Source: Solen grandis
Taxonomy: Eukaryota > Mollusca > Bivalvia > Adapedonta > Solenidae
DNA: 64,000 bases
NCBI GenBank assembly: GCA_021229015.1
Contig: CM037788.1
Span: 51,263,257 to 51,327,256 of the forward strand
Direction: 5' to 3'
Part shown: in pieces, positions 48,876 to 63,090 of the stretch
Numbering within the stretch: the first letter of the stretch is position 1
How the letters are laid out: the number at the start of each line of letters is the position of its first letter
Made by a program: the position numbers and the translations under genes
The notes under the pieces: model-generated
The model's input: the letters and a program-made list of their open reading frames with translations, nothing else
Database searches by the model: none
What the model was told of the DNA's origin: nothing

Positions 48876-48964
48876 ATATATCGTCCACTTAAAGCAAAAA
48901 GGGTTCTTCAGCATTCTTTTACTAAATGCTGATAAGCCCCTCTGGCTTTCAATGGACGATATAT
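48876..48964. repeat. 89-bp foldback hairpin
   Basis: Ends 'atatatcgtcca' and 'tggacgatatat' are perfect inverted repeats. Pairing continues inward over about 41 positions ('aaagc', 'ggg', 'tcagcatt') with about nine mismatches to a 7-nt loop 'ttttact'. Size and shape fit either a tiny foldback transposon remnant or a microRNA-like precursor. Confidence 0.75.
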
Positions 48965-51900
48965 GTAGTGTGTAGATTTTTTTTCCGCGAGCGAGCAATA
49001 GCTGTATCTCTTTCATTCAGTTATCTATAATCTAAATCAATTTAATGATGAATGAAGTTTATTTTGTTTTGCGGCAACGAACAATTTATATATACGCTGC
49101 AAAAACTTTTTCCCGGTTACATTCTGTACGATTCATTTTTTTTATGCACAAATATATTTAGCAGAGCAGAAGTCGATGTAAATATAAGTATTTGAAAATT
49201 AATCATTTTTTTTTTTTTTTTTATATGTTGACGTATGTGTTGACGTATGAAAAAATAAACTGGTTTATTAGTTGTGCCAGTTAAAAGAGGTCATATTGAA
49301 CGACTGAGTAGAATATGATAGTGTTATGAAGTCGATATTAATTAAATGGACTAATGTGATTAATTCCAAACGAAATATCGCCTGACAATCAAAACGAAAT
49401 ACCGTCTAAAAGAGAAATGAAAACACTATGTTTAATTGATTCTTATAGTTTTCAAGCTTTCCATTTTACCTCTAAATGAGATGATATACGGCGGGAAATT
49501 CCGTCGGGTGTCAGTCACAGTGACGACAAAAAGTGACGTATCTAGCACAAAGCAGACGATACGAAATCATGTTTATTTCTCTAATCAGTTTTCTCTGTCA
49601 ACGTAAATTTGCGTTAAGCAAGGTCCCGGATGATAACTTACAAAAAAACCACTCGAAGGTTACATCACAGCGAACTTTGCAGATAAGCAAAAAGAATCGC
49701 AGAGAAAGGTCGGCCAACTACTGACTCAAGCCGACACAGATAAAACTGACACGTTTAACTCTCGTCTGCAAATCGTCTGTCAGTTAGAAAGGGCAAATAG
49801 GTTCTATATAGGCTCTCGGCTTTGCAACCCTTACTAGTATCTTGAATTCATCTCATTTTACTTGGCTATTGCTAAAATATAGATAACTAGAACTATCACT
49901 AAAGATGATAGACACCCCCGCATCACACCGTGTCTTCATGTAATGTGAGTCACGTGACGGCGGGATTGGGAGGGGGTGAATTATGTCGATGTATGTTCCC
50001 GAAGGTAAGTAGAGAACATACATGCCAGGTCCCTAGTTTAGACGAACACATTTCATTTGATGACATTTATGTGCAAGACGTCACATTTAAATGATAACTG
50101 TCAACGGAAACTATCTAAAAGTCAATCAGCAAAACTATCGTGTAATAAACATGTAATTTTAATGGATTTGTGAAATACAACCTCCATCAAGAGTTTTATT
50201 AGTTACTTTGCTAAAGTGTATCACTCATAATATGCATGCATTAAACATGCTGTGTGTGCTGATGGTATCTCATTAGTCCTCCATTCAATTATATCTTGAG
50301 TCTTCAACTGTAACACCGATGATGTGCGGCACATTCAATTTAGATAGGACACAAGTTTAATTAACCTCCACGCACCCACCCCCAAAAAATGATTGGTATA
50401 AACTTATTGGTATAATCGTACCATTTCAAACACGCAAGACTCAAAATATCTTTATATAATTATAGAAAAAATATTATCGAAGAAATCGACGCAAGTCGAA
50501 TGATTTCGATGACAGGCTACGAAAGATAAAGAAACCATTATTAAAAATGTACTCAATTACCCTTCCAGAGATTAAAACTATATACATGATCAAACATATC
50601 CAATGGTTACTCTTGACAATACATGTATATCTATTAGCAAAATAGAAACATTTGAGGAGGGTTTATTTTTCTTTTTTAGTTGGCAAAAAATCTTATAAAC
50701 CCCTTTGACTTCTCTGGTCTCAATTCCAAAACGTAAAGCAGAAAAAAAAGATTATGCAATCTAGAACTCTACGTGCGCCTGACGGATCACGTCATGAGAC
50801 TAGCGATATTGTCAGATCTCCAGTGGCTCTAACGAAAGTGTGAAGGGATATTGTCAGAGCCACAATAGCTTAGATAGGATTTCTGACGTACCCTCCTGCA
50901 TCGTTCAACTAATTGTTAGCGCATGAAGGAGCAAAGAACAAATGTAATAATTCCGTTGCTGTTTGATTTGGTTCAGCAAGACCAGGAATGCATAAAACTA
51001 TTACAATAAAATGGAGCAGATGGGAAGATTGTAAGCATTATTGTTACATACAGTACAATTCATAATCCCCTTTTCCTATACCTGTTTCTGTTAGAAAGAC
51101 GCCATCGATTAAGACAAATGTAAATTCTGGATGAATATGTTAAGAGTTACTCAAGGGTATTTGCGGGTCGTTCCAAATGCGTTCCTAAAGTAAGTACAGG
51201 GGTGCCACGAGAATCCTGTCTCAGTAAACGGAGCTTTTGGTAATCAAATCAGACTTTGTTCTTTAATATCCATGTTTATGTCAATTTCATTTATAGTGTA
51301 GCTTCACAACCCAGACACCCCGGGTTTAGGATGAAGTCGAATGGAAGTAGAAGGTTCCATTGTAACTAGCTCCTCAATGAACCTTTTCTTTAATTTGACT
51401 TTAACATATTTCTTTTCGTGAAATAGTAGATAAGTTTGTTTTTTGTTTTTTAAAATTTTAGAAAGAATGGTACGATACATTTGTGAAACGTTTTACAATA
51501 AATAAATACTGCATGATAAATGGAGCTTCGTCTTCAATAGCTATTAGTGGTCATGCATTCTGTGTGTTCTATCTGTCAATTGGCACGATAACGTGATCGT
51601 TGCACGATAGGCATGACGTGTTTCTGAAACTGCCGCTTCATGATAAAACAAATGAGTAGCACACTTATGTTTGATTGCTTAATAGTTTCTAATTCATCAA
51701 CTACCATTGTGATAAGTAGAAAGTTCTTTAAGTTATGGCTTTGTTGGAAGGTATACAATTCAGAAACGATTAAACAATAGTGGTTGCAGATCATAATGTA
51801 AAGTGATCCTTTGATGACGGAAAGTAGACACTGGCAGTTATCGAAGTTTCACCAGTCTTAGAAATAAATGAAAGTAAAAATATTTTTATGCTTTCCGTAT

Positions 51901-54174
51901 ATTCTAGACACATCAGTAAATGGTTACGCTTGTTTGGTTGATACCGAGATAGTATATCATAAATCCATAATGTCTGCTTAATATAAATCAAAACTGTATT
52001 ATCTATCAAGGTATAACACAGATATTATCCAGTTAGGTCGACATATTAACCGAACATGTCAGACAAACAGATTCAGATTAACCTGATAGAGCCACGATAG
52101 AGGGCGCCACCGGAATGGCGGCCATTATTAACATCAGCTTCCGGCGAGGAACAGGTTACAGTGACCGTTGCGATAGGATCAGTTTTCTGATAAGGAATCT
52201 GAAATTGTGACGCTGTTAATCACAAGATTGTTTTAATAAGGGGAAAACGAACTGAGGGTCTTAGGTCAATGAGATAAACTATTGGATTGAAATGACTGGA
52301 ATGCTAATTTCGCCATTATTTTCGAAAGAGGGAACTATTTTAAAGGGGAGATTAAGTCATGTAAATGTATCAGTTAGATAATAAGTTTGAATTATGCTAT
52401 CGAATATTGATATACTAGCATGATGAAACAGATTATGAGGTGAATGCGTGTCCAACAAACGTAAATAATACATGCACTATTTCAACGAAAAGTGCATTTC
52501 TTGAAAATTAAATCTGCGAATACCAGGAATTCCCACTTCAACCTAAATCAATCAAGAATGGCTACTTTAGCTTATCATTAAGCCCTTAACTGTACTAAGT
52601 CATCCGCCATCAGACAAGCTGCGGTCCTTCCAAGAACGGACATTAATTGCCCACCTTATGACTCTGGGCTGGCCAATAAAATTTCATCCGCTCAAAAACT
52701 TTTCTCCCTGATTTAAGAGAGACACATAAAACGGAGAGACCTTAACTGCCTGACATACTGCCTGTAAGAATGCAATGGTTTAGGACCTAGTCGTGTGCAT
52801 CAAATTTATCCTCGCCGCCAACGACAAGGCTTGTCGTAACCAAGGGCGGCGTTTTTATGCACGCGAGTATGACCTAACATGTCTTTAATTTGTAATTACA
52901 TGTACAACTGAGTACAAAGACTATTATGAGGGCTTTTCTCTACCTCCCGTGCAGGAACACCTAGTATTTGAAGGCTGGCCGGCCATGATGAAAACACCAA
53001 CCACCATCTGTTAGATGGAGATATATATACAGATGATGTAGAAGAAAAATGGGAATACGTTGTTATTGTTCTGCCCCCAAAGGTGTCTCACAGTATATGT
53101 CTAGAATAATGCATTTAATGTGAACATAGCCTGCGTAACAAAAGCAACCAAGAACCTAAAAGTTTGAATTTTCAAATTTCATTTAAAAATATGTTATATT
53201 TAGCATGCACGACAATGGTTTTGCATTATCCACAGAAAGGTTGAAAAGTAAATTCTACCGTACAGTTTCTTCTGATCCTGTATCCTAAATACAGAATATA
53301 CTCGTATAAGAATTATTTGTAACAATGACATTTTCTGTTACCCCTATTCATTTGGTTACATTAATATGATCTTGTGGCGGGAACCCATCCGGCCAGCGTA
53401 ACTTAATTACAATGTAATAAAACTAACTGCAAGCTCACAATTTTATCTCATATGATCAGCGTTCCTGGGTAGTTTCTGATTAGAAAATGAATATATTCAC
53501 TGATATGATCTCAAATATGATAAAGATTATCATATAGGGTCCTAAAGTCGGTGTTATTTTTGGGCACAGGTGTTCGAGTCTGACGAACAAACCTTGTATA
53601 GATGATTATAATATTCACTCTTTTTTTCCGGAATAAAAATTCAAAACGACTTGCATACGTAGGTATAAATGAAGCAGTATTTTACATAAAATGTAATAAA
53701 ATCGGAATGCATTTATGCAATCTCTTGTCATTTCCTTAACATGGTCGTAAAAGTGTAGAAATGTAGGAATATGTTTTCTATCAGGCTTATTATCAGTTAA
53801 AAAAAACCATCCATAGTTTTTCACTATTTATTCACCTTTATTGGACCTATGATCCCTGCAAAACATCCGGATATAATTCCAACTCTTATTTGATAAGCAT
53901 AAATTTTATTCGAAAAAAAATCATCTTAAATGTTGAATACTGAATTCATAGTCTGTAAATAACATCAGCATTTCGTTATCAAGTAGTTTATCAGCTGAAC
54001 TGTGATTAGAAATTACACAAGTTGAAGATAAAACATTCACAGTTCGACAGACTAAAACAGCGTGCGTTTATCAAGTTTAATAACTCCCACGTGCGCATAC
54101 TTATATCTGAATTTATATTACTTCTGAAATATAGCAAAAGTGTTACAAGATAGTATTTGCAACAAATTAAATTC

Positions 54175-54235
54175 ACTTTGGTGCTGTGGTCCCATTTACT
54201 TAACAGTTTAGGGCTCGAAACCCGCTGGGACATTA
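54175..54235 (+). mobile_element. Possible tRNA-like SINE head
   Basis: Shows 'ggtgctgtggtcc' followed by a B-box-like 'ggctcgaaacccg'. The spacing is roughly right but no body or second copy was aligned, so this is weak. Confidence 0.2.
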
Positions 54236-57174
54236 ACAAAATGGCACAAAAGTACTAGTTTTTTTTTCCAAGAAACCGTTCTTTTTTCCCCTATCGTCAT
54301 AAGAGACATAGATTTATAATGAATACATACACTAATATAATTGTTTTGCTTATCTAAATTAATTAATATCAAATATAAATTATGTCTGAAGGTCAAATTA
54401 CGAATATCATACGACAAAGACATGGTTTTGACAGAAATAATTTTCGTTGAAGAATGACCAGATATCGTGATACGAGTAGATCACTCAAAATAACGTTAGT
54501 ACCACCCTTCTATATAAATGGACTTCTTTGACAATGGCCAGCAAGTTTTCTGGAAGAGGACATTGTAATAACATACTTAAAAGAGCATTCTGTGTAAACA
54601 CCTGTTTAAGGTCATGTAACATTTGACTTTACGCTATAGCGGTGCTCGCGTGTGACTTGCAATTCCTTTAATGCCTGTAACAAGTTCTTTTGATATATCA
54701 TGGGTAATGCTTATATCGTTAGTAATGTTAATCGATTAATAAGCACAAATTACAGGTTTTGTTTTATACCTGTCTTATCTGTATGCTCTTTTATGTTAAA
54801 ACCATGCCTCTCCGGGGATTAAATGTTAGAAATTATCCGTTCAATTACCAACAGACAATAGTTCTGTCTTTAAACTTAGTTATGAATGGCCGAACAGACC
54901 ATAAATCAACATTAATTAACCCCTAAGAAGTTCCATTGGGTTTGAGATATGACAAGATCGGGTGGCAGAAGATATGTTCCACCTGACAAATTAAAGATGT
55001 AAGTTGAAATCGGACACCAAACATTAGGGTCTTCCTTAAACTAGCAGAACCATGCTTCGCCTGTTCCGACTGCCGTAAATCAAGTCTTTCCCTACCGGGG
55101 CGCTCCAGGTGTAATGACATTCGATGGCGACATCATTCCCGTCGCAAGAGACAATATTTTCAACACCTAGACTTAAGATCCTCACAATCGTATATATTTT
55201 CCTAAAGAAACAGTTATTTCTCCTCCAAACTCGATATGTTTAATAAATTAGTTGTGATTAGGTTCAGCCGTATTCGAAAATCCGGGGCAATGGCTTCATT
55301 GTTAAAGCTTGCTGTATGAGAACACAAGAAGATGTAGATAAATTCAAGAGGTCAAGCGGCTGTTAATCACATTTCCAAAATAGATTCTGCGACCATTTAC
55401 CAATCTGCCATTTTGATACCCCAATACTCAGCAGTTGATAACGCGCCCCCTTGATCAACCGAATAACCTGTGAAACACACAGCTCAAAGCGTTATAATCA
55501 CAGGGCTGCCACTACCAGCCTAATGTCTTAATCTTTCTCTGCTTAAAGGGTCCGGTCCAAACAACCTATTAAACCCCGTTTGCTTGACCACGATGGTCGT
55601 TTTACACTCATTCAAATACGTGGTCCAAGGATCGATTCAAAGAGAAAGATAAATTATTATTTGCATTTACTTGCGATAAATTTACTTTGTCAACTCGTTT
55701 GCACAGTACGCATGCCCCTCCGTCTTTTCATTCTGTCTTCCATAACGACAGACGAATCAGCGTAAATCAAACGGTCTCCTAAGGGGAGAGTATTATTTCT
55801 TGATTTATTGGACAAGGGAAATAATAGCCTCGCGTTACACGTTTACCCGAACCTCCAGGGCGACTGTGATATGTAAGATATATATGGGCAGCGTATAGTC
55901 ACGCTTTGGTTTTCTTCTTGTATCAGACAGTTTATATATCACGTATTCCTTTCCCAACTCACGCCCATCTTCTTGGGTGTTTTATTTCCACGTACAGGCC
56001 ATAAAACAACTGTATATAACAATACACCCGCAATATTAGTGAGTGGAAATATAGACCGTATTGATACCAAACAATGAATACAATCTACCCAAAAATACAA
56101 TATGCCTACCCGATGTTCTTTTCAAATCTCTATCTTATTATTTATTTTTATAGTAATATGTCTTATTTATATTTTATCAAGGGTCAAAATATCAAATTAA
56201 CATTTGAATAAAGAAAAAAAAACTTTCGGGGTTTAGACACTTCTCGCATCTGTCAATTAGACGTTTTCACATGATATTTTTGTATGATTTAACTAGAATA
56301 ATCAAACCAGGTGTAAAATAGTGAATAACACATTACTTATAACGCACAACGAGAGAAATCAAGTAATGACAACCAAGGGGCAAATGCGGCATTTCCTGAG
56401 CGTCAGTTTTCTCATGGTTTAAAAGGAAATTTCAGATCCTAGAGCGACCCTCTTTTAAACTTTGATTGGAAATTGTAAGCCTGCGGATCCCGCCATCTCG
56501 TTTGATATTAACTGACATGCCCTACCAGCGCGGAGCTGCTGTTATTTTAATGCGATCATGATCATATAATGATTTTTGGGGATTAAACCTAAGCCAGGAC
56601 AGCTTCAACACCGGCTAGGCTATTAAGAGATGGGCCTACATAAGACACATGTTCTTTTTTCGCAATTAAACCAAGAGACGGATATTGAAACCTCTGTATG
56701 GTTTCAAAGATACCCGGTTTGAAACGTGATTATATCGAATTATTGAATCGAAAGAGCTAAGAAAAAATATGGGTGAAACCCAATTTTCAAAAGATTTGAT
56801 ACAAAAGTATTAGGCATGTTTAGATAGATGACGTTAACTTACACAAATTGATGATCTGAGATCTGTAATATTTGTTCAGACTGCGTTTGAATAAATATTT
56901 GGACTCCATAATTTAGTGTCTATACCCATTTACCTAATAAAATGATCGCGTTACATTTTCACGCTAAGTCTCTGGACTGTTTTAAGGCAATCATGCTTAT
57001 GGGGGGATATTTTCAAAGGTATATGATATTTAAAACGAAATCATTTTTCCTGTTTTCATAGTTCTTTGTTTTGGGAACTATGACTTTAAAGTCTTCTTTA
57101 GTTATAAACTTATTTATTTATATGAATTAGAAAACAAGTTCTTATAACTTATACTAATCCATCGATGGTTCCCT

Positions 57175-57310
57175 GGGTAGGGCTAGCACTTTTAGTACTT
57201 TGCGCCTGGGAAGGTCATGACAAATCCTTGCCCCCAACGGAGATCGAGCCCACAACTTTCGGATTACAGCAACCTTTGTAAGGTATGTTGCTCTAATGTC
57301 ACATCCAACA
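57175..57310 (-). mobile_element. SINE copy, minus orientation
   Basis: On the minus strand, 'agagcaacataccttac' is followed by 'gtgggctcgatctcc' (B-box-like) and then body text 'aggcgcaaagtact'. The body matches 25562-25660. Confidence 0.55.
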
Positions 57311-60300
57311 CGTCATACATGTCTGTCTGATCATCCATCTATTATTATTAACATATAAGTGTGTGTAGTTAAAACATGCTTTGGTGTACATGTAATATGC
57401 TCTCCTACTTTAGTGAATGTTCCAGGTGAAACACTCTCATCATCATATTAAAATGGAATGGTATAGATCGATTTGATACTCATCGTCTGGGTGCCAACAC
57501 CGACAGTGACGATGCTTGACAGTCGACCTTGACCTTGTACGCGACATGCTTTCATAAAGTATGTATGGATTGATAGATCAAAGATGTGATAAATCAATGA
57601 TGAGTAAAATATGAGTCACAGCTCTAGACGACATGCATATAGCATCGGGTTCTAAGCGATAATGAATTATTCCGTACCGGAAAGCTCATCACAAATAAAG
57701 GTATAAAAGATGCAACATCTGCACGAGCCAGTTAAATAGAGGACACAAATGCTACAAAGATTTAATGTGTTATTTTTTAAAAGGATACATGGTGCCTATA
57801 TAATTAGGTTGCTTCGCCTGCAAGATACGTTTGTTTTGCACGCCATTATAAATCGTAAAGATGTCAGGAAAACAGGAAAACCTGCGCATCCCTTTCAGAA
57901 TTTAGACAAACTGGTGACTCACATGCAATTATCTCCTGTTGCACTATTTCTGTTCAGAGGGGTAAATAGAATTGTAAAAAAGAACATATGCTGTAAATGA
58001 TATCAACATTAGGATATGTTTTAACGTTTTTGAAAATAACTTCTCGTTATTCGTTCAAAACTCCAAACTGTTCTAGCCATTATATTGCAAGTATGAAATA
58101 TCTTTCTCACAAGTAGGTTGAAAGTGAATGAAAGTCCAGTATACACCAATTACAAATATAATGTTTGCTTACTTGTAGTCAATTTATTGACATTTAATTG
58201 GTTATAGCCCACTTTAATGATTGCTCTATTCTATGATCTGCCAAAATTAATATACCCAAAGTGGCGACATCCATTTTTATTGGCAAAAATGTACCATTTT
58301 GTCGGATTCATTTAATATTCAAATCATCAAATATTCAAACCCATAGAAAGCAGGCATTTTCTCAGGGTGATTTTTAAATATAAGTTTATCATAAAAATAG
58401 ATGAAGTTATTATAAAATGTCTTTTGATGTATATTCAAAAAGTGATAATTTGAACTCGATGGACGTAAATGTATGTACATTGGCATGCAATCACTGACAC
58501 GTGTCTGATTTATGGATTGGTATCCGGTCTCTCCAATTTGTAGGTAGGAAATTGATAACTCAACATTTTATTGCATTTTTATATATTTTAAATAATCGTC
58601 AGGGGAAATTTGCCGGGCATCCTTGAATGAATTATATGTGTCAAAAGTTATTCTGACGAAGAATATATATATAGGATGAATAGTTGGCGGTATTTTAAGT
58701 AATAAAATGAAAATTATTTTAAATTAGGCGAAACAGGCAAAAATCATATTTATCGTCAAGACGAGAAAGAGTTTGCCTGTTGCTACTTCTCCCGTATGTC
58801 AAAATTGCTATGTAATAGGATGCGATCACGGTGAGGAGTTTCAAACGGTTTTGTCGTATTACATGATAATGATTTCTTCCTTGATAAAATCTAAATGACA
58901 GTTATGCCAAAACTGTTAAAAGATTGAACACATATTGAAAAAGATCATTTAAAACACCGAAAATCGAATTTGAACAATTATATTTGGAACATCTATGAAG
59001 GTAATTTCGAAGTTCATCATATTCAAAACACCGTAAAAGCTAATTATCTGAATGAAAGAAACACTGAGAATCATAGCGAGTTCTAGAACGTTGCAAAGTA
59101 ATATACTGCACATTGTAAGAAAACGGTAGTCTTCAGTTCCATTCTGAAGACTGGCATCGCACGTTTCTTACCTCCGCAGCAGAGGTTTCAAAAGTTCCAG
59201 TTATTATCTGTAAAGAGGTGCGTAGAATCACAGCCATCTTTATTTGATTACCTTAAATTGATTTAAAAAAAAAAGATATTGCGAACGATATCCATTGTAA
59301 GCTATTCATTTGAGTAGAAGAGACTCGACTTGTAATTGTCTTCGCTGAGAGGTATGGCAAGTTCCATGAATGAAAACCTCTGCAAGGGATATGTTTACAA
59401 GGCAGTGTCAAGTAGCACTTGGAGAAGTGTTTGGTAAATAGATCAAATAGCTCGTGATGGCAGCCCGCAAACACGGGGGCAAGGGCTCATGGCGATGGGA
59501 CCTCGCTTGTTTGGCGACACTGAAGCATGCCCGGAGGAATCTCACGATCCAGCTGAAAGACTTGGGCAATACAGACATAGAAAATGAACAATTAGAGAAA
59601 ACTAGTTATCAGGAGAGAGCAGGGTACAACCATTTGAATAAGAATATGGCCAATTATCGGTAAGGCAGACGTCGAGGCTGTGAAAATACAGTTGAGAAGG
59701 GACGGGGAGGTTCCGAGATGCATTCAAATCGGGTTAAGCACTGCGGAACACAAACAAGAAAAAGTTTCATTACTAGCACTGTCAATAAATCTGTCTAGAA
59801 TACAGTCTTACACAATCGGAGAATGCAGAGCAATTCATCATCATGGGTAATAGAAAGGCTTTGAAACCATTTCACGAAGTGTATTAATAAATTAAAAACT
59901 CTATTCATTTACTAGTCAAATGAATATCATTGACTCCGGTAGAAAATAACATTGTATTGTCTTTTCGAAACTATTACATTCATCCTTTTTAAAACGATCC
60001 TAAAAACATGGATGTTTTGCACTGCTATCTTAATTATCTTTCTTGTCGTGAATTATAAATATATCATCTACCTTGTGTATAATGAATGAATGTTTAAAAT
60101 TTATGCACAAACCGAATTGCTGTGAAATTCTCCTGAGATAAGATTGTATAATAAAAAAAAATTGAAAATATTAATCAAAGAACTAAAAAAAACACATATT
60201 AATGCGTTTATTTGATATCTGATGTAAAAGCTGCAGACTGTGTAAGCATTAATATTATGTATATATCGTCATAATTTACATGCGATGTTACCTGCTTTGC

Positions 60301-62738
60301 ATTTAGAAATGATTTCCAAATGGTAAAATTATTTAAATTTTGTGTCGATTTAAATTTGGAATCGCCCCGGGATACTTCGTAACCGACCATTTTAATTTTG
60401 TAATTTTGTAAGTACCATAGTTCTATCAAACATGTATATTCCAGACAAGTGTCTGATATATGAAAGAAATTCTAATTAAGCTTTGATAAAACTGTTAAAG
60501 ATATGTATCATTATATTCTAAATGTTATACATTTATTCGCATCGGCATTTTTCTTCGTACACGTTCAGCATTGAGATTAGAACTCGAGATAACTTTGCAT
60601 TAATGTAATAGCAATCGAAATGTTGCTTAATATGAAATTTACCATCGTAAAAATGTAAAAGCATGGTATAAATAATAACTAACAATTATAACTCTAAAAT
60701 ATTCACACATATTCCTGTGCAATATTTTAATCATTTAAACTGAGTTTATTTCAAAGTACCGTTGAAAAGGCGTAATTCCATTTAAGTTTTTTCTCTACTT
60801 CAAACAATCATTTATTGAAATGAGAACAGAAAGTAAAATCGAATTTATCTTCGACATGATTATCAACACGTATAATTATACCTTTAAACATAACTGATCC
60901 CCTATATTCTGTCAAGTCATATGATACAATGCATTCGTCAACTTAAATACACCAGCCTTGTATTAAACACGCCGAGCTTCAAAAACTCCCATATCTTTTC
61001 TTGATTTTCATACCTGAAAGGGCACCCCCATTGAGCGCCAATCCGAATAGGGTGTTAATAACTTTGCACATTTTATCATTTTATATGCATTCTGAAACGC
61101 ATTTATCCGTAAAACCTCTGAATGGCCTAAAATTTCACTGAAAAGAAAGACTGGTTTTGAGATGCAATTTACATACTGTATTCAAAAGTGTAAAATGAAA
61201 ATTTTATTAGCCGACAGACAGGCAAGTTACGAATGCCGTCTATGTATGATTATTAAAAACCTAGATTTAGATCGCTGCATTTAATGCATTCACATTAAGA
61301 GTATTCAGAGGGATTGAAAAGTTTTGACTTGTGTATGATAACTACCATAAATAAACTGCTTGAATAGATATAGGTGTCCCGGGGAAATGTTTCAAGAATA
61401 TGTTCACTCCTTTGGATTGTGAAATATACAAATATTTATGTGCAGGCATTAAATTTGCTGTATATTTAATGATCTTACAACAGGAACACACTTTTGTTGC
61501 ATTTTATTGTTTCAATTTAACATGGAAATTTGAACACTATAAAGTGAATGCAAGCTTTTTCCAAATATCAAAGTAACACACCTACCTCATTTCATAAAGT
61601 GTTTACATGATTTGGTTTGCATAGTGCAAGCCACAAAATGAAATAGTACTAAGTGTTTATTTAAATTACTCGCAATTATTTTACCATAATTTCTTATTAT
61701 TTTTTTTGTGAATTACAACTATTACCCCGTTCAATGTCGCATTCATCTTCTTGCGATTTTAAACTAATCGAAGCTCACATCCGCCTGCGGTTTAACATCT
61801 CGTGTATAGGGACCATTAAATCTGACCATTACAGACAGGGGGTTCATCCCGGGTGACTTCGTGACTAGACGTTGCCCGGGTAACCATGTCTCAGGTGCAC
61901 AACGATTAGAGACCAGTCTATATTTGTTCACATGCTTAGAAGAGATCGTCAAAAGTTATGACATTTATATATTATTTTGATAGCCTTCTCTTTATTTTGA
62001 CGAAGAATGTTTATTGGGTTGCTTTGTAGTTTACAACAATTTCATTGACCTGTATTTGTATACCACTTACAGTTCTCCTTTTCACTATATGAATTCATAG
62101 CTCTATTTGTATGCCTCATTTTGAGAAAGGTAGCGGTTATTCTGCTGCTATGAGTTTAATATCGGTATGCCTTAATATGTTACAACTAAATATAATTATA
62201 ATGTATATCAGCTTCTACTAACTTACATTTAATTGATTTAATCATTTAATAATATTAATTTAAAAAAAATTTATTATGCTAACTAAAATGTTTGATTTAA
62301 TAACTTAAATTTAAAAAGATAACTACAAAGTTTAAGTGTGTCCGCAAAACACATAGGGACAAACTAAATGAGTCATAAAAATTGCGTCACAATGGAAACA
62401 GGCCCGAGGGCCATATGAACAGACCCTAATATTTATTAGCAATTAAAATGTTTTTCTGATTGAAAAGATAACATATGGGATGCATTTCTGCATTTTTTGG
62501 CATGCATCAATGACCTGGAAACCTACACTGAGGGGATTGGAAATGTATCCAATTATGTGGTTATAGTCGCGAGACCCGTGGGACGGAGAGCACCCTTCAG
62601 CACTTTTGATGAACACGTGCATTTTCACTCCTCGTTGTACACGAGATGCTTTGACAACGTCTGTCTTCCTTTTCGCTATAAGCCAATTATTTAGGCCATC
62701 TGAAAAAATCCATAATATTGCCTCTACATTTGAATTGG

Positions 62739-62792
62739 CATCATCATCAGCAGCAATATCATCATCATCAACAACAACAACAGCAGCGGCAG
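62739..62792. repeat. CAT/CAA/CAG trinucleotide run
   Basis: Mixed triplets of the types ATC, ACA and GCA in series; simple-sequence DNA. Confidence 0.9.
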
Positions 62793-62867
62793 ATTAAAGA
62801 GCAAGAAAAACTAAAATGAACTACATATACTACCTCTGCAATTAAAACATAAAATTTACAACTACTT

Positions 62868-63090
62868 CTTACAACTATGCTAAAACTGCTACTGTTGCTT
62901 CTGTTACTATTTCCACTACATCTACTGCTACATCTACACCTGCTAAATGTACTTTTAAGTTAATTACTACTAGTACTTCTTTTTCTATGACTACCACCCC
63001 TAAGTCTACTGCTGTTGTTTTTACTTCTCCTACTGCTACCACAACTACTACTTAGTACTTCAAATATTACTGCTACTACTACTACACCAA
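62868..63090. repeat. Degenerate CTA/ACT-rich trinucleotide tract
   Basis: About 220 bp dominated by ACT, GCT, TCT and ACA triplets. One frame is open up to TAG at 63053-63055 and reads as a Thr/Ser-rich peptide, most simply explained by the triplet bias. Confidence 0.75.

Larger units (their letters stand above)
45691..62738. other. Gene desert with scattered small repeats
   Basis: No supported gene. Small tandem repeats, a foldback and a SINE copy are listed separately. Stretches of more balanced composition lie at about 50780-50940, 52080-52180, 52560-52870, 54920-55140, 55260-55560 and 56360-56550; these could be regulatory DNA or decayed exons. T runs lie near 46470 and 49206. Confidence 0.4.

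Noticed and set aside
59454..59663. GC-richer ORF (MMAARKHGGKGSWRWDLACL)
   Set aside because: Both strands are open, no splice partners or homologues recognised; too weak to call an exon.
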